Source of the DNA: Pseudocitrobacter cyperus
Lineage (GTDB): Bacteria > Pseudomonadota > Gammaproteobacteria > Enterobacterales > Enterobacteriaceae
Direction: 5' to 3'
Assembly (NCBI RefSeq): GCF_039889165.1
Contig: NZ_JAYMYY010000006.1
Location: 186,001 to 250,000, forward strand
DNA: 64,000 bases
The notes under the pieces are model-generated. The model searched no databases, was not told the DNA's origin, and saw nothing but the letters and a program-made list of their open reading frames with translations. Position numbers and translations under genes: made by a program. Shown in pieces: positions 61,037 through 64,000 of this stretch (position 1 is the stretch's first letter; each line of letters starts with the position of its first letter).

Positions 61037-61484
61037 AATTATGTGATTCTTCTGGTGAAATGGGTATTGCTACTGCTTATTGTAATTAATAGTAATGAAT
61101 ACAATTTATTGCTAGCCGGAGGGGCTAAGCGATATGCTTTTTATGTCTTAGCTCGCCTTTTTGCAACCACTATGTAATATCAACCACGGATCGATTAAGG
61201 TTATTAATTGTTGCGGAAATAACCTTGTTATTCATGTTACTTAACGATATTTAAGTTTAATCTTATTAAAACCAATCAGTTAGTTTATTGCGCATGGCAG
61301 GGTTATGTCTGTGGTAGTGATAATAACTCGCAACAATTATTGGTAATTAATAAATTTTAATACGCAAAGAATTATTAATTGTATGGATAATGCCGCGCCA
61401 GCGGTTGCGCAGTGAGCAAGGGGATTTATACTGCTTTAACGCATGTCGTTGAATTTATTAATCCGTATTTTACAAGGATGGCAG
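61037..61484. other. 448-bp AT-rich region between ToxR-like regulator and DoxX gene
   Basis: Markedly AT-rich compared with the flanking genes, a common feature of H-NS-bound promoters. It contains a perfect inverted repeat (61197-61226). No gene is seen. Confidence 0.6.
61197..61226. promoter_or_regulatory. 9-bp-arm inverted repeat
   Basis: AAGGTTATT (61197-61205) and AATAACCTT (61218-61226) are perfect inverted arms with a 12-bp spacer. Possible operator for the neighbouring ToxR-type regulator or a hairpin; no U-tract follows. Confidence 0.35.
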
Positions 61485-61976
61485 ATGTTAACTTTAAAAC
61501 GTTGTATGCAAACGTCCGGCGCGCCGGCCATGTTTCCCGTTTTTATCGCCCGTCTGGTACTGGGGGTATTTTTCTTTACTGCCGGTTTCAATAAATTATT
61601 CGTGACCGAAAATCAGTTGCTGATGGCGGATACCATGCAGGATGCGGGAATCCCTTTTCCGGCGGTGATGGCGGTAGTGGTCTCTTTTCTGGAATGCAGC
61701 ATGGGGATGTTACTCACGTTAGGCTTGTTCAGCCGTTTAAGCGCCCTGACGCTGTTTATTATCAGCAGCGTGGCGCTGGTGACTATCGGTGTTTATACCA
61801 TTCCGCACGGTTTGCCGCTCATGGCATGGTTAAGCTGGCTTTTTTATCTGCCGGAGACGCTCTACATGGTGCTGAGTTTGCTGCTGATCGCCTGGGGGGG
61901 AACGCTCTACAGTCTTGACGGCTGGCTGGTCAAACGCTGGCAGAACATGCGCAGAATTGTTTTTATCGAAGGATAA
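61485..61976 (+). CDS. DoxX-family membrane protein
   Basis: A 163-residue inner-membrane protein with four helices; the DoxX signature is ARLVLGVFFFTAGFNKLF followed by a second helix pair (LLTLGLFSRLSALTLF). ATG 61485 has AAGGA 6 nt before; a codon 14 residues earlier is less likely. It is followed by a terminator. Its role is unknown; paralogous to the DoxX gene at 36431-36859 only at family level. Confidence 0.8.
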   Translation: MLTLKRCMQTSGAPAMFPVFIARLVLGVFFFTAGFNKLFVTENQLLMADTMQDAGIPFPAVMAVVVSFLECSMGMLLTLGLFSRLSALTLFIISSVALVTIGVYTIPHGLPLMAWLSWLFYLPETLYMVLSLLLIAWGGTLYSLDGWLVKRWQNMRRIVFIEG

Positions 61977-62048
61977 CAGGAATGCGCTGTTATCAACGGT
62001 TTGAAGGGCATATTTCCTCCCCCCTGCATAATAAAATAGCCCCTTAAA

Positions 62049-62072
62049 GGCAGCGCGGTGCTGCCGTTTTTT
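62049..62072 (+). terminator. terminator after DoxX gene
   Basis: GGCAGC (62049-62054) pairs with GCTGCC (62060-62065), followed by GTTTTTT. Confidence 0.85.
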
Positions 62073-62087
62073 ACGGGCGCTGATGTC

Positions 62088-63251
62088 ATGATTTATGCAG
62101 TCACACTGGTCATAATTTTTATCACCTTACTTATTCTGGTGCAGTCCGGCGTTATGCCGTGGTTTATTCGCACGGAGGGGCAGCGTCTGCGTTCGCAGGT
62201 CGATACGCTGGCCGCACAGTTGCGCGAGCAGTTAGATCGTGTTGAAGCGCAGCAGCGCTCCATGACCGAAAGCGTGGTAACGCTGAAAAGCTTCGCGCTG
62301 GATAAAAGCGCGCCGGGCGATACGGATATTAGCGAAGAGACAGGCAGTAGCCGTCAGTTTTTCAACTCTCTCGTTAAAGAGATGGGAGAGCGTCTCGGCG
62401 GGCGCGTATGGATTGTTGAAAACACCGGGCGCATCATCGGTGATGCCGCCGGGGCTCCCAATGTGCAATCACTCAATGATAGCGACCTGCCGATGGCCGT
62501 CCCCCTGCGCGCACTGCTGTCACAGTCCGGCGAGGGGCTGCGCCACACCCGTTTTCGCAGCGCCAGCGGTGAACATACGCTGGTGGTGCAGCCGGTGGCG
62601 GAGACCTTGTGGCTTATCGCCATCGACGTCCCCACCCGCCGCATGGGGGAGCGCCCCGGTATCCTGTTACACAAACCCTGGCCGCTGGCGGCGCTGCTGC
62701 TGGTCTCCACTCTCACCCTGTTACGCAGCCTTAATCTGCACCTTTCCCGCCTTAATGAAGAACTGCCGTCACAGTTGAAAAGCGAGCAGGGCGCGCATTT
62801 GCCGCCGTTGATGAAGGAACTGGGCGAGCAGGTGAGTGAGATTGCCAAAGCCGCCACCGCCATTGCTCAGGAAAATGAACGCCTGCTGCACGTACCAGAG
62901 GCGAGCGCCAACCTGCTGGCAACCTTAACCGACAGCGCCACCAACGTGGTGCTGGCCATGAATACTCTGCACGACGCCGCACAAAAAATAGCCAGCAGCA
63001 GCGGCACGTTGGTGCAGTTGGCGAGCCGCGCCTATAGCTATTCCCTGCATAACGAAGAGGGCATTTTCGCCGTCGAGTCACGCAATCTGGCCAGCCGTTG
63101 CGCACGCTCATCGAAAGAGCTAAGGGCGCTGATTGAGGACGCGATGATGCAGGCGCAAAACGGCGCGCCGTCCGTTGCCCACAATAACAGCGTCCTGATT
63201 GAAGAGGTCTATACCGTCGCCAATACGCTGCTGCAGCGCTCAAACCATTAA
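62088..63251 (+). CDS. chemoreceptor-like protein with degraded signalling tip
   Basis: A 387-residue protein: TM1 about 1-23, coiled segment 30-70, periplasmic domain about 80-195, TM2 about 198-214, then a cytoplasmic helical part. Residues 310-352 (LVQLASR...FAVESRNLASRCARSSKELR) align with the MCP signalling domain just past its tip (FAVVAxEVRNLAxRSAxAAxEI) but the tip motif EAARAGEQGRG is missing, replaced by AYSYSLHNEEG. HAMP is not evident. Such a protein could not bind CheW/CheA normally. ATG 62088 is used; an upstream GTG at 62058 lies within the preceding terminator. It is 65 nt before a full chemoreceptor gene. Confidence 0.6.
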   Translation: MIYAVTLVIIFITLLILVQSGVMPWFIRTEGQRLRSQVDTLAAQLREQLDRVEAQQRSMTESVVTLKSFALDKSAPGDTDISEETGSSRQFFNSLVKEMGERLGGRVWIVENTGRIIGDAAGAPNVQSLNDSDLPMAVPLRALLSQSGEGLRHTRFRSASGEHTLVVQPVAETLWLIAIDVPTRRMGERPGILLHKPWPLAALLLVSTLTLLRSLNLHLSRLNEELPSQLKSEQGAHLPPLMKELGEQVSEIAKAATAIAQENERLLHVPEASANLLATLTDSATNVVLAMNTLHDAAQKIASSSGTLVQLASRAYSYSLHNEEGIFAVESRNLASRCARSSKELRALIEDAMMQAQNGAPSVAHNNSVLIEEVYTVANTLLQRSNH

Positions 63252-63261
63252 GCCAATTTAT

Positions 63262-63297
63262 CCCTCACCTGCGGGTGGGGGATGACATTCTTTTTTT
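63262..63297 (+). terminator. terminator after the chemoreceptor-like gene
   Basis: CCCTCACC (63262-63269) pairs with GGTGGGGG (63274-63281) with one U-G pair and a TGCG loop; T7 follows at 63291-63297. Confidence 0.75.
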
Positions 63298-63316
63298 CCT
63301 TTTAGAGTTGATAGTT

Positions 63317-64000
63317 ATGTTTAAATCCCTTCAAAGCAGAGCCATTTTGCTGGTCTCTGCATTCTTTTTATTGCTTATCTCGCTAACCCTTTGGGTGGTG
63401 ATGCGTTTCGTTGCGCCGTCGTTGCTCAGTGATGAGTATCGCCGGGTGCACTATCAGATTGGCGAACAGGCCGCCGCTATCTCGCAGTTGATGGCGCGCG
63501 TACAGGCGCAGCAGCGCGGGCTGACTGAAACCGTCGCGCAACTGGACAGCATGGATATCGACCGCTTGCTGCCGGGGCTGGTTAATCAGTACGGCGACGC
63601 AAACCTGTTTGGCGGCGGCGTCTGGCCGTTACCCGGAAAGCGTGAACCCGGTATCGCAAAATTCAGCACCTTTTTTGCCCGGGATAACCAGCACCAGCTA
63701 CGCCTTAACACGACCTGGAATCAGCCGGATGCGCCTGACTACTGGCAGCAGCCGTGGTTTAAAGCCGGGCTCAATGCGGCAAAAGGGCAGTGTGCCTGGG
63801 CGGCGGCTTATATTGATGCCGCAAGCCCGCAGCCAAGAACCAACTGCGCGATGCCCGTCTGGCGCGATGGGCAGTTGTGGGGCGTGGCAACGCTTGACGT
63901 GACGCTGGGCTTTTTTAATCAGCTTGCGCAAAAAATTGCCGAGCCGCTGGAAGGCGGCGTGTTGATTGTTGAGGCCAACGGCAACATCGTGGGATACAGC
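63317..64000 (+). CDS. methyl-accepting chemotaxis protein, dCache type, 5' part only
   Basis: The first 228 codons of a frame that runs off the window. TM1 is about residues 8-32, then a large periplasmic domain with the dCache pattern: W143 and W147 (DYWQQPWFKAG), Y165-x-D167 (AAYIDAAS), then MPVWRDGQLWGVATLDVTL. The second TM, HAMP and signalling domain must lie to the right. The ligand cannot be predicted; classical amino-acid-receptor residues are not all present. It starts 20 nt after the T-run of a terminator, so it may have its own promoter there. No strong ribosome site is seen. Confidence 0.8.
   Translation, partial: MFKSLQSRAILLVSAFFLLLISLTLWVVMRFVAPSLLSDEYRRVHYQIGEQAAAISQLMARVQAQQRGLTETVAQLDSMDIDRLLPGLVNQYGDANLFGGGVWPLPGKREPGIAKFSTFFARDNQHQLRLNTTWNQPDAPDYWQQPWFKAGLNAAKGQCAWAAAYIDAASPQPRTNCAMPVWRDGQLWGVATLDVTLGFFNQLAQKIAEPLEGGVLIVEANGNIVGYS

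Noticed and set aside
62058..62087. GTG start for the chemoreceptor-like protein
   Set aside because: It lies inside the stem of a rho-independent terminator; the ATG at 62088 opens directly at the first membrane helix.

Overview
The window is chromosomal DNA of a motile, probably plant-associated member of the Enterobacteriaceae. The backbone genes mntH, ypeC, yfeO, glk, ypdBA, alaC, ypdK and the arn operon read as close homologues of the Escherichia coli/Salmonella genes. Accessory genes such as ipdC, the iac cluster and fliB point to an Enterobacter/Kosakonia/Lelliottia-like organism. The genus is an inference; I cannot fix it from the sequence alone. I see no insertion sequence, prophage, tRNA, rRNA or CRISPR array.

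Layout. Bases 1-10127 carry the backbone block mntH-ypeC-yfeO-glk-ypdB-ypdA-alaC-ypdK. A divergent pair, an aldo/keto reductase and the indolepyruvate decarboxylase ipdC (auxin synthesis), is inserted between ypeC and yfeO. Bases 10764-15137 hold a secreted epoxide-hydrolase-like protein, an OmpR/EnvZ-type two-component system and a DipZ-like thiol-redox membrane protein. An 18-bp direct-repeat motif, TGTATC-N4-TGTATC, lies both before the first gene and just before dipZ, and probably binds the response regulator. Bases 15255-16687 carry a small exported protein, yjdJ, yjdI and pmrD. Bases 17017-24377 are the complete arnBCADTEF operon (lipid A modification with 4-amino-4-deoxy-L-arabinose). 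pmrD sits upstream of and divergent from arnB, and a PmrA-box-like site lies before arnB.

Bases 24412-36398 are an auxin-degradation region: an MFS transporter, the MarR regulator iacR, then iacH-A-B-I-C-D-E-F-G, an MHS-family transporter and catA. Indole-3-acetate would be converted to catechol and the ring then opened by CatA. The organism therefore encodes both a key step of auxin synthesis (ipdC) and auxin breakdown within about 35 kb.

Bases 36431-41980 hold a DoxX protein, the flagellin lysine methylase fliB, a TraF-like outer-membrane protein and a short autotransporter. Bases 42022-59730 form a flagellar/chemotaxis core. A leftward run fliE-cheR-cheB-cheY-cheZ-flhB-flhA-flhE is divergent from a rightward run fliF-G-H-I-J-K / fliL-M-N-O-P-Q-R. 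Together these give the MS ring, C ring, export gate, ATPase and the CheY/CheZ/CheB/CheR half of the signalling system. cheA, cheW, the flagellin gene and flhDC lie outside the window. Bases 59737-64000 carry a FidL-like protein with a ToxR/CadC-type membrane regulator, a second DoxX protein, a chemoreceptor-like protein with a degraded signalling tip, and the first 228 codons of a dCache-type chemoreceptor.

Gene starts were chosen from ribosome-binding sites, overlaps and remembered homologues. No database search was run, and regulatory sites were found by eye.
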